64,000 nucleotides of DNA, from positions 117,698,657 to 117,762,656 of the forward strand of contig NC_089582.1 of NCBI RefSeq assembly GCF_019320115.1. Reading direction: 5' to 3'. How positions within the stretch are numbered: position 1 is the stretch's first letter; each line of letters opens with the position of its first letter. Positions 23,814 through 35,165 of this stretch are shown in pieces. Source of the DNA: Miscanthus floridulus (taxonomy: Eukaryota > Streptophyta > Magnoliopsida > Poales > Poaceae). Below the pieces are notes generated by a model. It was not told the origin of the DNA. It saw only the letters and a program-made list of their open reading frames with translations, and made no database searches. A program made the translations under genes and the position numbers.

Positions 23814-26030
23814 CTTCTGTGAGGAATATGTACGATCAATAACAATCTTGATTGCTCAGATGGTCATATGTAACACAAATGATATCTTAGATTCATTAAG
23901 AAAAAAATTCGTCCCATGCACTCAAAGTTCCATCAAGTCCACCAAATAATACTTTTACTTAATCTTCTTCCTAAGATCTTATTCAACAAAGATTACTCAT
24001 AACTTTGCTGTGAACATGAATTTCACTTTCTTCTTGATTGCCCTGCTCTCTATGAAGACTAGCATAGATGGACATATGCTGGAATGCCTCTTTACAATAC
24101 CTTCTCCACATGGGGTTTGATACATTTTAGATGGCATTCAGTACATCCTGGTTTGTCGTTCATTCAATCCTCATCCTGGTGTAAACAGAATTCGCTACAC
24201 CCTGTGATCATTTACTGTCTCAGTGAGTCAGCATTCTGATATGGTCACATAGAAGCATCGCATGATATCTATATTCAGTATATGTTTTATCTGTCATCTA
24301 CATTAATTAATGCTTGCTGTGCTGTGCTTGTCTGTTAGTTCTTTTCCAGTCAATTCACAAATCGTAAGTACTTTGAAGCAACTAGGTGCTGAGCTGTGTT
24401 GTAACCTGATACAGTATTTTTTCTGGTCTTCCATAAAGTGCCAAGGCGGATGGATCTGGGTGAGTGGGTGACATTTCATTGTGCTTGCTCTTTCTGTACC
24501 ATGACAGGTTTTCTATTAACAAATTCCAGGTATGAAAGTCTGGCCTTGATGAAAATATCTTGGCTCTGTGGATATTCAATTTCAATATACATTTAGTGGA
24601 CTGCTGTAGCACGTTCTTAAATAACAAATTGCCCAAGATCATTACTGAAGAAGCAACCATGGTCTCTCTTTGAAAACCCGGCCCAGCCTGCTCAGGGCAC
24701 TCTAGGGTCATGTCAGAGTTATTTATGTTTGCATGCATGCTACATGTCAGTTGTCAGGCCATGAGCTGGGAGAAAAATTTGCTGCTGAAACTCTTCCAGA
24801 ATGTATGTTCTGAACATCACCAGAACTTGACATGGGCTTTGTATGACAGTTTCGGTTAGCATCTAATTTGCACCTTTGGTCGAGTAAAATGTAGATGATA
24901 GATTGTCTTTTCTGGTCCTGTTACAATTGTTTTCATGGTCTGAAATGCTAGGGAATGGAGGCCCTTTTGGTGTCCCATACGTGATGTGAGCATGGCCCTT
25001 CCTTCTTGAGTTGACCATTCGATAGACTGTGTGTGCTGGAATATTTTAGCAGCCTTGGCAACTGATGAGCGCTGCTTGTCCTGTGTCTGTTATATTGTGT
25101 TCCAGCAATTAAAGCATATGGTGCTGCTCAAGCAGTTAATGCATATGGTGCGTCTTTTATATGAAATTGTACAGCTATCAAAGTGTCAAACACCATTCTC
25201 ACTCTAATCCTGGTAGGACTGGTCATTCCATGCCATGATCCTGAGATGACTAACTTATTAGCAGTTTGCACGGTAACAGTCATCAGATAGGCATGGTCCA
25301 TTCTATCAATAGGGCCGATGTTAGCTGAACTATATTCTTCATATCATTTGAAGCATCCTTCACCATGTTTTCCTCAGAGGAAGAGAACTGCTTGCTTATT
25401 TGATTCTGTATCCCCTCAGTTGTGTGGGTTTCTAGAATCTGGATGGAATTTTCCTGTTCCTGTTGTAGCCCTCTGTGTAGGTGATATTGAGAGATGTCAG
25501 TATAATCTGACAGGAAAACGGGCATGAGTCCATGTATTAGATTCTCATTCTGTATTAGAACAGAGCTCCGTGGCGGCGTGGCTTCCTTGTTTGTTTCTTC
25601 ACTTTCTTGTACTGAACAGTCCTGCAAGTTATCATATTATCCAGGCATGCTGACTTTGTGCTTGGAATGTTCTTATCTGTTCATTGGTTTGCATTCCATG
25701 AGCTCAACCCTTGCTTTCATTGTTGACTTCCAGTTTTTTTTTTATCTTAACCTGCTGGATCGCTGAATCTGAATGTAGACACCACGATATATCCTCACCT
25801 CGTCTTTGCTGAAGTTCTTATGTTGACGTCAGATGGTTGAGAAAGTTCAGATGAGCCACCAAGTGTTGATAGAAGACAGTAGTAGTTTTGGGGACAGATT
25901 TAGTGAATCAAAACTCCACTGGTGGCAGGTGGCAACGCAATGCCATGCCTGCTCCATCCATTGGTCGGGTCTCTTATTCCCATGAGTCAACCTCGTCACG
26001 CGGTGGTGGCGCCTTGTCCATGGAGCTCTG
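23814..26030. other. Non-coding DNA downstream of copy A, inside the duplication
   Basis: No gene recognised. The ORFs here are short and not maintained in copy B, where indels shift them. Some phrases (CTGATACAGTATT...GGTCTTCCATAAA, then GGATGGATCTGGG) recur at 28300-28360 behind the A' relic. The A/A' pair is therefore itself an old tandem duplication of gene plus downstream DNA. Confidence 0.6.
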
Positions 26031-26169
26031 CATGTGGTACACATCCGAGGAGGGCGGGAGCGAGGGGCAACGACGGCTCAGCAGAGTAGCTGTGCTTGGT
26101 GGTGGGGGGATAGGGTAGACACGGTCGTGTGGAGTGAGCAGAACTATTCGCTGCTTGAGATCTTCAAGG

Positions 26170-27700
26170 AGGCCGAATGCCACATGAACCATGTCGACCG
26201 ACATCGAACACCAGGAGATTGCCGCGTGCCTTGAGAAGCAGCGTGACGAGGTATGCTGCTATCTAACGCAAAGTGCTTGCTGGCTGCTTCCAGCATGTTC
26301 GGAATTTGCCTTCTCAGCAAGCGATGCCCAAGGTTGGATCATTCACTGTAGAGCAACCTAACCTGGATTGCATGTATGTCCTGCCTTGGCCCTCCAGCTC
26401 CCACAATGCTGCACAGAACCCTCAGCGAAGACGTAGCATGAAGGGGCACCACATTGTTTTGGTGTGATGAGATGTTACTAACCTAGTGTGGCTGTGTGGC
26501 CCTTAGTTGTTTTGTGGATGCCGCTGTTGCATTTGAGCTAATGTGGTACCAATGACTTTGAGGGAGTTTAAATAGACACTAGACAGACTATAGGATCTTG
26601 CTCAGGTCTGGTGTTATCTGTGCATGTGTGATTTAGACAGCTATAGAGTCCATGCTAATACATGTAGCTCTGGTTATGTATACACCACGAAAGAAATGGT
26701 ATTTTGAAGAAGTCATGTGCTCTATTGCCTTCCACTGATTGTCCTCTTGGGTCCAACTGTTCAACATGTCCTCCGAACATTTTTTTTTTATATCTTTAAC
26801 TTGGAATTTACAACTTGTCTGCTTTCTTCGTCATCGTTTGTTGTGCATATCAAGGTTGATATTCATTCTATTCTCTTTTAGAAAAAAAAAACTTGTTGCA
26901 ATAATGTCGTTCGGTCTGGTAAATTAATTTAAATTATGCTTATCTTATCTTTTGATCAAGCACACAGTATCTGTATCATTTGGTCATGTGGCCCCATGAC
27001 ATTGAAGAAAGAATGATTATTGTTTGTGTTGTCAACTCTATATGATATTAAAGTTCTGCCACCATCAAAATATCTTCCTGACATGCTGGGAAAGACATGA
27101 TTATTTGTTGCTTGATGCTTCTTATGGCCTCTTTTATTTTTGTGATTACAATTTTTCATTGCATAAATGATATTGCAGAGTCCCAGCAGGAATTTGCTAC
27201 AAGAAAATGAAATGATTGATGAAACTCAGCATTCCTTCAAGTTTTTAGGAAGGAGGCCTTGGAGATGTGTCAGGACAAGCGGTGTCAAACAATGACGAAC
27301 TAGAATCTGTAAAAGCAGTGCAGTTTCCTCTATATTTGTTCTGTCTAGGTTCCCATATCTTTATGTGGAGTTCAAAAATTTGCACAAGATATGGAGTCCA
27401 AAATTTGCCACAAGTATTCTTCAACCATCGGTTGTTTCATATGGTGGGCTTTGCTTGGAATCACATTCTGGTACACTGTTAGGAGAGATCTTGATAACGC
27501 CCAACTAAAAAAGGTGCTGCATTTGCTTTTATTAGATTTAAACGTAAAACCAGGCAATGTGTCTCTAAAAGCTTTTTCACATATTCCAGAACTATACTGC
27601 CTGCAGGCCTTGCTCTGCTGGAATGGTAGAACCCTTGAGTTGAGGTACCTTAATATCAGTTGATATTGATAGTGTGGTTCTACATTTCCTGTTGCACTGC
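26170..27700 (+). pseudogene. Older tandem relic of the coiled-coil membrane protein gene (copy A')
   Basis: Three pieces match the three exons of copy A in order. About 26170-26250 matches the end of exon 1 (ACATCGAACACCAGGAGATT...GACGAG, then GTATGCTG as in copy A). About 27178-27545 matches exon 2 (GAGTCCCAGCAGGAATTTGC, TGGAATCACATTCTGGTACA, AGAGATCTTGATAA). About 27607-27680 matches exon 3 (GCCTTGCTCTGCTGGAATGG...AGAACCCTTGAG). Many stops and frameshifts. Much more diverged from A than B is. Missing from copy B because of a deletion of about 1.67 kb. Confidence 0.82.
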
Positions 27701-27704
27701 ACTG

Positions 27705-28658
27705 CTACTTTAAGGCGAGTTTTTTTAATCTCTTTCCTACCAGGATATTAGCTTCTGTGAAGAATATACGAGATCAGTAATTATATATTTATATTGCTTG
27801 CTCTGGAGTAACATGCAATACAAATGATACCTTAGATTCATCAGAGATTTTTTTCCCTCTGTGCATTCAAAGTTTCATCACATGCACCAAATAATTATTC
27901 CCAATCCATAGCTGGGTTTTCTCCTATCTACGCTGATCTTTTGTGGGATACATAACTCATAAATTCATTGTGAGCATGAATTTCACTTCCTTCTTTAGTT
28001 TCATACCCTTTATAAGGACTGGCGTAGATTGCATCTGTTTGTGTTCAACCTCTATCATTCGTAATCATCCAAGATTTGAACATTCACTTGGATCAACGCT
28101 TCAGAATGCCCGTTTCACATTGGGATGAAAAGCAGTTTTTGATGAAGTGCTGCACAGCCTTAGTTATCCTTCATTCAGCTGTCATCCTATATATAGAGAA
28201 TTTACTAAATCATATGATCTACTCTCTATATTCTGATGTAGTCACATAAAAAAGAATCATTTTATGGTACCTTTATTCAGTAAATAGTTGAGCTGTGCGT
28301 AACCTGATACAATACTATTTTGGTCTTCCATAAATTGCCAAGCCGGATGGATCTGGGAGACATCATTGCATAACAAACATGTGTCATCAGATTGGTTGCA
28401 ACTGTACTTCTGTATTCAGAAGGATGCAGAACAGATATTTTCACTATTATGAGCCTCGACAGCGTGCACCTAGGGTGCTTATTCTTCATCTATCAATGGT
28501 GATGGACGCACCTGGCCTACAGGATGTTGCTGGCTACAGGAAGAAGACACATGTCTCATCTCCATGCTTAGTTGTGGCAGGTTGGTGCTGGGAAAGTGCC
28601 TCATGAACCATTACCTGGATAAGGTTTACCTTCTCATATGCACTTTTATTATTGTTTC
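27705..28658. other. Non-coding DNA behind the A' relic
   Basis: No gene seen. Collinear with 45762-46710 in copy B and, more distantly, with the region behind copy A (23.8-24.5 kb). Confidence 0.55.
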
Positions 28659-28780
28659 ACAGCCTGTTCGGCTGGTGCTGATACGATCGTGGATTACTAC
28701 TGCTGGCTGGTTTAGTGTGAGAGAAAAATACTGTTCTGGCTGGAAATTTACGATCGTTTACGACCAGGCGAATAGGCTGT
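28659..28780. mobile_element. Small inverted-repeat element, private to duplication copy A
   Basis: The left end ACAGCCTGTTCGGCTGGT pairs with the right end (reverse complement ACAGCCTATTCGCCTGGT). The inner part contains TGTGAGAGAAAAATACTGTT, as in the element at 38933. Copy B has the uninterrupted sequence GTTTCGATCATTTCATG at the same place (about 46705), which proves insertion here. Confidence 0.82.
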
Positions 28781-29020
28781 CAATCATTTCATGAACAATG
28801 TAGTATTATTTTCTCATCCCCATTGCTTGGTTTTGACTGCATTATATGCAGGAAGGTATTCAGAGATAAGAGAATTAATGAAAACAAATTTCACATTCAT
28901 CTGGTTTTCAAAGAAAAAAATTCACATTCATCTTGTTAGTTAAGATCTAAAAGTAATTTACTAATTTTGTTGCGAGGCTGATCCCTGAAGTGAATTTTTG
29001 GAAGCTGCTTTCTAATGGAA

Positions 29021-29795
29021 GAAACTGGAGTTATGGCGGGAGACTTTGGAGTCCAAAGGTTTTAGACTTAGTAGAACTAAAACTGAGTATATGAGATGTG
29101 ACTTCGGCACTACTACTCGGGAGGAGGAAGATGTTAGTTTGGAAGGTCAAGTAGTGCCTAGGAAGGATACCTTTCGATATTTAGGATCAATGCTACAGAG
29201 GGACAGGGATATTGATGAAGATGTTAGCCATAGAATCAAAGCAGGGTGGATGAAGTGGCGGCAAGCGTCTGGTGTCCTATGTGACAAAAGGGTACCACAG
29301 AAGCTAAAAGGCAAGTTTTATAGGACGGTGATTAGACCTGCTATGTTGTATGGTGCAAAATGTTGGCCTACAAAAAGACGACATATTCAACAGCTAAGTG
29401 TCGTGGAAATGCGTATGTTGCGTTGGATTTGCGGTCATACAAGAAGGGATCGAGTTCGGAACGATGATATACGTGAGAGATTAGGGGTAGCGCCAATTGA
29501 AGAAAAGCTTGTCCAACACCGGTTGAGATGGTTTGGACATGTGCAACGGAGACCTCCAGATGCACCGGTGCGTAGTGGAATCCTAAGTCAGGATAGTAAC
29601 GTGAAGAGAGGCAGAGGAAGACCGAAGTTGACTTGGGTAGAGGCAATAAAAGGAGACTTGAAAGGATGGAATATACCCAAAGACTTAGCCTTAGATAGGA
29701 GTGCTTGGAAGACAGCTATTCATGTGCCTGAACCTTGATTGCTTCTGTTGGGTTTCAACTCTAGCCTACCCTAACTTGTTTGGGACTTAAAGGCT

Positions 29796-29829
<34 letters not shown>
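29021..29829 (+). mobile_element. RTE-type LINE, 3' end, with (TTG)n tail
   Basis: The 230-codon frame 29046-29738 encodes the C-terminal end of an RTE-clade reverse transcriptase. Typical phrases are [73 protein letters not shown] and [20 protein letters not shown]. The element ends in a (TTG)n tail at 29798-29829, the hallmark of plant RTE LINEs. It is flanked by the 15-bp target duplication tgctttctaatggaa (29006-29020 and 29830-29844). Copy B keeps the empty site (TGCTTTGCTAATGGAAA, about 46900). The element is 5'-truncated and cannot move alone, although the remaining frame is open. Confidence 0.93.
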
Positions 29830-29830
<1 letters not shown>

Positions 29831-30381
29831 GCTTTCTAATGGAAATTGTTGCCTTCACAAGCCTACAAATTGCATACCGGTGCTGCTGCCAGTCTTTACT
29901 TGTTCACATGCAGCTGTAGTCGGCGCTTGTCTCTGCCATTAGATGCCACAGTAGTATGTTCTCAAGTGCTAACTTACAGGCAGCTGCCAGCAGGCAGTAG
30001 CTGCTTGTGTCATTCGCCATTTCAAGTGGCTACTGCATCAAACCATATATAAGAGGAGGATGAAAGTGTGTGCAGTTTACTGTTAAATGATAGAGTCGGT
30101 GCTGCAGCACATCTTTTTGGAAAGCTGGAATGTACATATGTCAAGTATCTGATGAATGGATTAAAAATTAAATATATCTCTTGACTATTGACACCTGCTT
30201 AATCTGGAATTTGTCAGCTGTTGAAAAATATTCTCTTTCTAGTCCCGATAGGTTGTTGTTATAGGATTTGTGCTGATCAAATTAGACTTTCTTAAATTGA
30301 TTATGTTTGTAGAAAATATTAGCAACATTTGTATCTTCAAATAAGTTTATTATGAAAATATATTTAATGATTCATCAAATT

Positions 30382-30577
30382 ATTCTTATTATGCATTATG
30401 AAGGGCAGGCCTGGTGCAGTGGTGAGAGTTGTCTTACTGAGTCACCAGGTCGTGGGTTCGAAGCAGCCTCTCCGCAGATTTTGCAGGGGGAAGGCTTGCC
30501 TCGGTTTTTCCCTTCCCTAGACCCCACTCATATGGGAGCCTCCGGCACTGGGTCTGCCCATTCTTATTATGCATTAT
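30382..30577 (+). mobile_element. Au-type SINE with 18-bp target duplication
   Basis: The body 30400-30559 has a tRNA-like head. Box A is TGGTGCAGTGG (about 30411) and box B is GGGTTCGAAGC (about 30454). The middle reads GGGGGAAGGCTTGCCTCGG, as in the Au SINE family of grasses and other plants. It is flanked by the perfect direct repeat attcttattatgcattat (30382-30399, 30560-30577). Full length apart from a short tail. Confidence 0.92.
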
Positions 30578-31276
30578 AAATATTAATATTATGTGTATAT
30601 ATTTAGTCAAGTTAAAACTGTTCAACTTTTCAGGAAGTGAAAAAATGGAAACTTTAAGGTAGGTACCTATTTTTTTTAACAAATAGGTATATAACTATTC
30701 TAAGTACATATATAGGAAATGGAACCAAATCTAGGATGACATTCTTGTAATTTTAGAGTGTAAGCCATCAAATAGTTATCCTGAACACTTCCATATGAAA
30801 TATCATGCAACTTTGCACTCTTTTATGAAGGTGTCAAATTATATTTTAAAATATCACTTTAATTTCATATTAGCGTTAGGATTGGAGATTGAAAAATGGT
30901 AACATGATTAAGTGAACTAATGAAAAATCATTTCATGCAGTATGAGTATGACATATGAATATGTGATTAACCGAAATACAAAGTAGATATCATAAGTTGT
31001 TGCCCACAAATTACTTATCATACACATCGTTCTCATACAGCTAACAGCATGAACCTAAACCTGTGATTTCAATGGAATAAAATAAAATGGTTCAGTGTAA
31101 AGCAAAAATGAATCATTTTATACCTTGTGAGATGGTCACTTTGTCTGAGAATAGAGGTTTCATGGATTTATGGTGGTAGCAATAGTCGAAGTTTGGTGAC
31201 ACTGTTTAGGTAGGCACGCTAATTAGCAGAACAATTAAGTATGACATGTAGAGGAGGTGCATATGAATGGTCATTG
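30578..31276. other. AT-rich intergenic DNA, no gene seen
   Basis: No coding frame, repeat ends or RNA gene recognised. Confidence 0.5.
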
Positions 31277-31433
31277 TCAGGTGCTTACTGAAAACTATTG
31301 CTGAAACTTCAGGCATCCCACATAATATTAAAGGCCTCATGCAGATCAATTGTTGGTCAGGTGCTTAACTCAACGTATTGCTGAAACCTCAGGCACACCA
31401 CATAATATTAAAGGCCTAATGCAGACCACCTGC
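31277..31433 (+). repeat. Two-copy tandem repeat, 80-bp period
   Basis: The segment beginning TCAGGTGCTTA and containing ATTGCTGAAAC(T/C)TCAGGCA and CCACATAATATTAAAGGCCT occurs at 31277 and again at 31357 with a few differences. Confidence 0.85.
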
Positions 31434-31489
31434 AAAGTATTCATATCCTCAAGAATAAATATACCGGCTCACCATCATGCATAAATAAT

Positions 31490-32860
31490 TAGGAAATTTG
31501 GATGTCTCAATCACTATGGGATAAAGTAACCGTTCAGTTGGATTGGTTCTATACATTCTCTACTGAGGCGATGAGGTGAAGAATTTTGGCCAAATGGGAG
31601 ATGGTTAGCAGACCTAAAGACCAAGGTGGTTTGGGGATCATAAACACCAAAGTCATGAATGAGAGTCTTTTGGTCAAATGGATTTGAAAAATTCATCAAC
31701 AACCTGATGAACTTTGGTATAGAATCCTGCAGGCCCAGTATTTAGGGGAGAATGGTTTTTTTTTATTCTACTGGGACAGGGGGGTCTCAGTTTTGGAAAG
31801 GGCTACATAAAGTAAAGCATCTCTTCAAATGGGGGGCTACTTTCAAAATAGGGGATGGGAAGCTATGTCGTTTTTGGGAGGACTGCTGGGTGCAGGTCCC
31901 GCTTAAAATCCTCTATACTGATTTATACAGATTGGTTAGGAATCCTAATTGCTTTGTCAATGAATGTTGGATGGATGACACTTGGTGGGTTGACTTCAAA
32001 AGGAGCCTATCTATCTATGATCATGAAAGATGGCTTGGTCTGTTGCATACACTGAATGACTGTGCTCTAACTGACAATAAAGCTGATTGTGTGCAATGGG
32101 CTCTAGATAAGAAGAAGCAATTCACCACCAAATCTCTATACAGGTTTCTAACTGACAGGGGGGTCAGTAGTAGGGTGGCTGGTTTTATCTGGAAGAGTAG
32201 AGTCCCTTTGAAGATCAAATTTTTTCTTTGGCAGTTACTTAATAATAAGCTCCAAAGTTGTGGTGAATCTTGTCAAAAGGGGTTGGAAGGGCTCCCCTCT
32301 CTGTTGTCTCTGTGGGTGTTCCGAAAATATTGACCATATCTTCTTTAAGTGAATCTTGTCAAAAGGAGTATTTGGCAAAACTGGTGTGGGAAATCATTGC
32401 TGAAATCTTCCAGTTGTCATCTTACCCTACTTCCTGGGAAGATTTCTGTGGTTCTTGGCTAAGAGGCAAGGGGCCTGTCCCAGCCAGGTTAATCATTTTC
32501 CTGTTTTCAGGTTTTATGTGGGCTCTATGGACTACCAGGAATAAGATTGCTATTGAAAAGATGATCCCAAAGGCACCAACTGACGTTATGTACATTGCAA
32601 TTTCGCTGATGCAGAAATGGAGCGTGAAGCTTAAGGAGGACCAGGACAGGATCATGCAAATCAAGGACTCCATCACTAGCTGGCTCAAGACCTTCAAGCC
32701 TAACAATGTCCTCCTTTCGGATGTCGTGGAAATTTAGCTTTGTAATAGGCTTTGAATGTTGGCGTGTGCTTGTTCCTTTCTTTCAAACTGGTATCCCCAG
32801 TCTGTGGACCTGTTATGTTGCTTTCTAAAAAGCAAAGGTCTTCCTCTTTTTTTTCTTGTA
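31490..32860 (+). mobile_element. L1-type LINE, 3' half (left copy)
   Basis: Frame pieces: RPKDQGGLGIINTKVMNESL (about 31605), GTGGSQFWKGLHKVKHLF, FKIGDGKLCRFWEDCW, then the zf-RVT zone (FTTKSLYRFLTDRG, VPLKIKFFLWQLLNNKL, LCGCSENIDHIFFK in another frame) and the tail ALWTTRNKIAIEK to 32737. Frameshifts near 31700 and 32330 break the ORF. The portion right of about 32204 is repeated inverted at 57651-57000. No target duplication was identified. Confidence 0.85.
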
Positions 32861-33218
32861 GCAAATCATAATGAACCTGTACAATGATGTGTATCGTTTC
32901 AACCGAAATGGCAATAGTTGTTTTGCGTCAGTTGTAAACTACTGCAGCAAACAATAGCTATATAAAGAGTTGCTACCGAACTAAAGTAAATATTCATGTG
33001 GAAAAGGATAAACTGACTCACCAGTTCAGTGTCAAGACTCGAGACAGACTGCAGCAAAAAGGACTAAAAGAACTCTGGACATAACTAATCATATGGAAAA
33101 CATAAGCGGGGCCACCAGATCATTGTTGAGGGAAATTGCAGGCAAAAAGGCTAGATTAAAAGAGCTCTGGACATTTATGCATGAGGCGTCTTATGCTAAG
33201 ATGCATATATATGAGGAC

Positions 33219-33595
33219 CTGCAGCTTGGTAACGATATGGAGTGATTACTCCTATATCAGATTCATGAACTTCCCCAGCCCTTGTCGGGTTGCTGATGGT
33301 AGGTACCACTCAACTAACTTCAATCCTGTTGAACCATGATGGATTGGTGCCTTCCCTCTCTTTGCATCCTTGAACAAAAAGATCACGGAATGACCCGTGG
33401 GGAAGGCCAGCACAATCATCGATTGTCCCTCTTTACAGGCGATCAATCAATTAGGCCTCATAGAAAAGAAAAGCTCTGACAGTAGCTCTAGGACAGTAGG
33501 ATGGCACCGATAATTCATCACCAGCTTTGTCACATAGTTAAGATTCCTTGTTCGGTACTGCTCGAGTTTGGATGTTAGTTCATAGAACCCCAGAT
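33219..33595 (-). pseudogene. SDE3/MOV10-like RNA helicase exon fragment (left arm)
   Basis: The minus strand reads GFYELTSKLEQYRTRNLNYV, TKLVMNYRCHPTVLELLSEL, then after a stop and a frame change [20 protein letters not shown] and SDIGVITPYRYQA. It ends at a GT donor (33218-33217). These are superfamily-1 helicase signatures (NYRCHP block, NPSWFN, GVITPYR) in the order seen in plant SDE3, a helicase of RNA silencing. Only this exon is present, with at least two stops, so it cannot be functional. The same exon is in the right arm. Confidence 0.82.
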
Positions 33596-33701
33596 GACAA
33601 AATACTAAGAACCAACAAGCAACAGTAGAAGCCTGAGAAGATGATGTTATAAACATGTTCAGTCATCAGCGTTGCACCTGGGCCATAGCTGCGCCTGCGC
33701 C

Positions 33702-34446
33702 TAGGGATGAAAACGGTCAGAAAACCTCTCAACCGTTTTCTACTTCTACATTTGAATACGAAAATAAAAACGAAAGAGGTAAAGTCGGACACGAAAACGA
33801 ACACAAACTTATGGAATATCACCAATTTCGAAAACGAACTAATTCGAGCAGAATTATATCGAACACGGTCGGTATACGAAAAATCAATATGGAATATTGA
33901 CGTGTAGGGCCAAGTGCATAAGCATAATAATTAATAAGTGAATAATAATTAACAAGTCCTACAACTTTCTTAAAAAGTATCACCATTCGACACCATGTAA
34001 GGAAGATATGATTTTTCTAAGGCAACAAGCGCTTATACGCGATTAATATACCGCTGAAACTTTGTTTAATTTTTTTCAATATCTTAAAGACCTCAAATAA
34101 AAAACTAAAAACAAGAAAGTTGTAGATCTCGTCAAGAGCTACAATTTTCATATAAAAATCATCTTCATCCGATATCGTATGAAAAAGATACAATTTTTCT
34201 AAGGTTAGACTTCTAGTGGGCCAAATTTAGTTTAAACCGAATTTCGAAATCAGGATATACCCAATTAAAAGTAGAAAGGTAAAAACGGTCGGAAAAATGT
34301 CTAAACCGTTTTCGTTCCGATTTCGAATTTGACGTTCTGAATTTCGAACCGAATTCGAATTTGTCCAAAAATATAAATTCAATCGGGTTAAATGTAGAAA
34401 ACGATACGGTTCAGTACTGGATATTTCCTTAACGTTTTCATCCCTA
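33702..34446. mobile_element. hAT-like non-autonomous element (left arm)
   Basis: Terminal repeats TAGGGATGAAAACGGT and ACGTTTTCATCCCTA, 745 bp long, with flanking 8-bp duplication cctgcgcc/cctgcgcg (33694-33701, 34447-34454; last base differs). TAGGG-type termini with an 8-bp duplication indicate hAT. No transposase frame inside. Confidence 0.88.
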
Positions 34447-34528
34447 CCTGCGCGTGTGTTCCCGTGGGCCCCTCTATCGTGGAGGCGCCGAGGCACCGCT
34501 AGCGCTCCCATCGTCCAGTTGGCTGTGG

Positions 34529-35165
34529 CTGCGGCCTAGCAATCCACCGCGGGGGAGAAGCTTTGGCCGGAGCTGCAGCCGGAGCAGAGGAACAAGGCAC
34601 GCCCACCGTCGCGCCACCCTGCAGCAGAGCCGAGGTGGGCGGAGCACATGGGCATGGAGCAGAGGAAGAAGGCACAGGCACCGTCACGTAGGCGAGCAGC
34701 GCTGCGCGGAGCAGGCGGGAAACAAACTATACAGATTCTCCAGGGCACTTCATTTGGCGTCTGCTAAGAGTCTCGAACGTGCTTGAGCACGGAATTCATT
34801 AAGTAGAAGCGGATAGAAACAACAGTTAAGGTTAACAAGGCACAAAATGGCTTGGACCAAACAGCTAGTAGTCAATAGACAGGCACAATCTGAGCAGCAA
34901 ACTTCTGATAACTAAGTAGCAATGCGATATTAGCCTTTACATCATGAACATAAAATGCTAACAGACGCAACAAAACAACATAACATTACTAGCGTGCTAC
35001 AGTAAGCAGATGCACCACTTAGTTCTTTTGGTGCTAAAAATGCCCTCAGTGGAGGGCAGTTGGTCACTCACAACTACTGTCATGGATTATCAGACCATCT
35101 AGGGAATGTCGGTTACTCACATGCTGTTGCACCTGATTTTATGATCTGAAATTCTACCTGCTGCT
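34529..35165. other. Intergenic DNA between inverted-repeat arm and LisH gene
   Basis: A GC-rich stretch to about 34720 with no supported frame, then AT-rich DNA that probably includes the 3' UTR of the LisH gene (minus strand). Confidence 0.5.

Larger units (their letters stand above)
22399..30256 (+). repeat. Segmental duplication, copy A
   Basis: Collinear with 41521-47338 in the same orientation; identity looks high by eye (well over 90%) in coding and non-coding parts. The left breakpoint falls inside exon 1 of the duplicated gene (ccgcgggtcc). The right breakpoint follows TCTAGTCCCGATAGGTTG. Private to this copy: the A' gene relic (26033-27704), a small inverted-repeat element (28659-28780) and an RTE LINE (29021-29829). 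Confidence 0.93.
32204..34528 (+). repeat. Left arm of a 2.3-kb inverted repeat
   Basis: The reverse complement of 55312-57651. Shared content in the same order: LINE tail, spacer, helicase fragment, hAT-like element, then GAGGCACCGCTAGCGCTCCC and GTTGGCTGTG. The encoded 64-residue frame at 33446-33252 (minus) is identical to that at 56410-56604 (plus), so the arms are very similar. The spacer is about 20.8 kb. Confidence 0.94.

Noticed and set aside
30400..30559. tRNA gene
   Set aside because: Box A and B are present but there is no cloverleaf; the body, length and 18-bp flanking duplication show an Au-type SINE.
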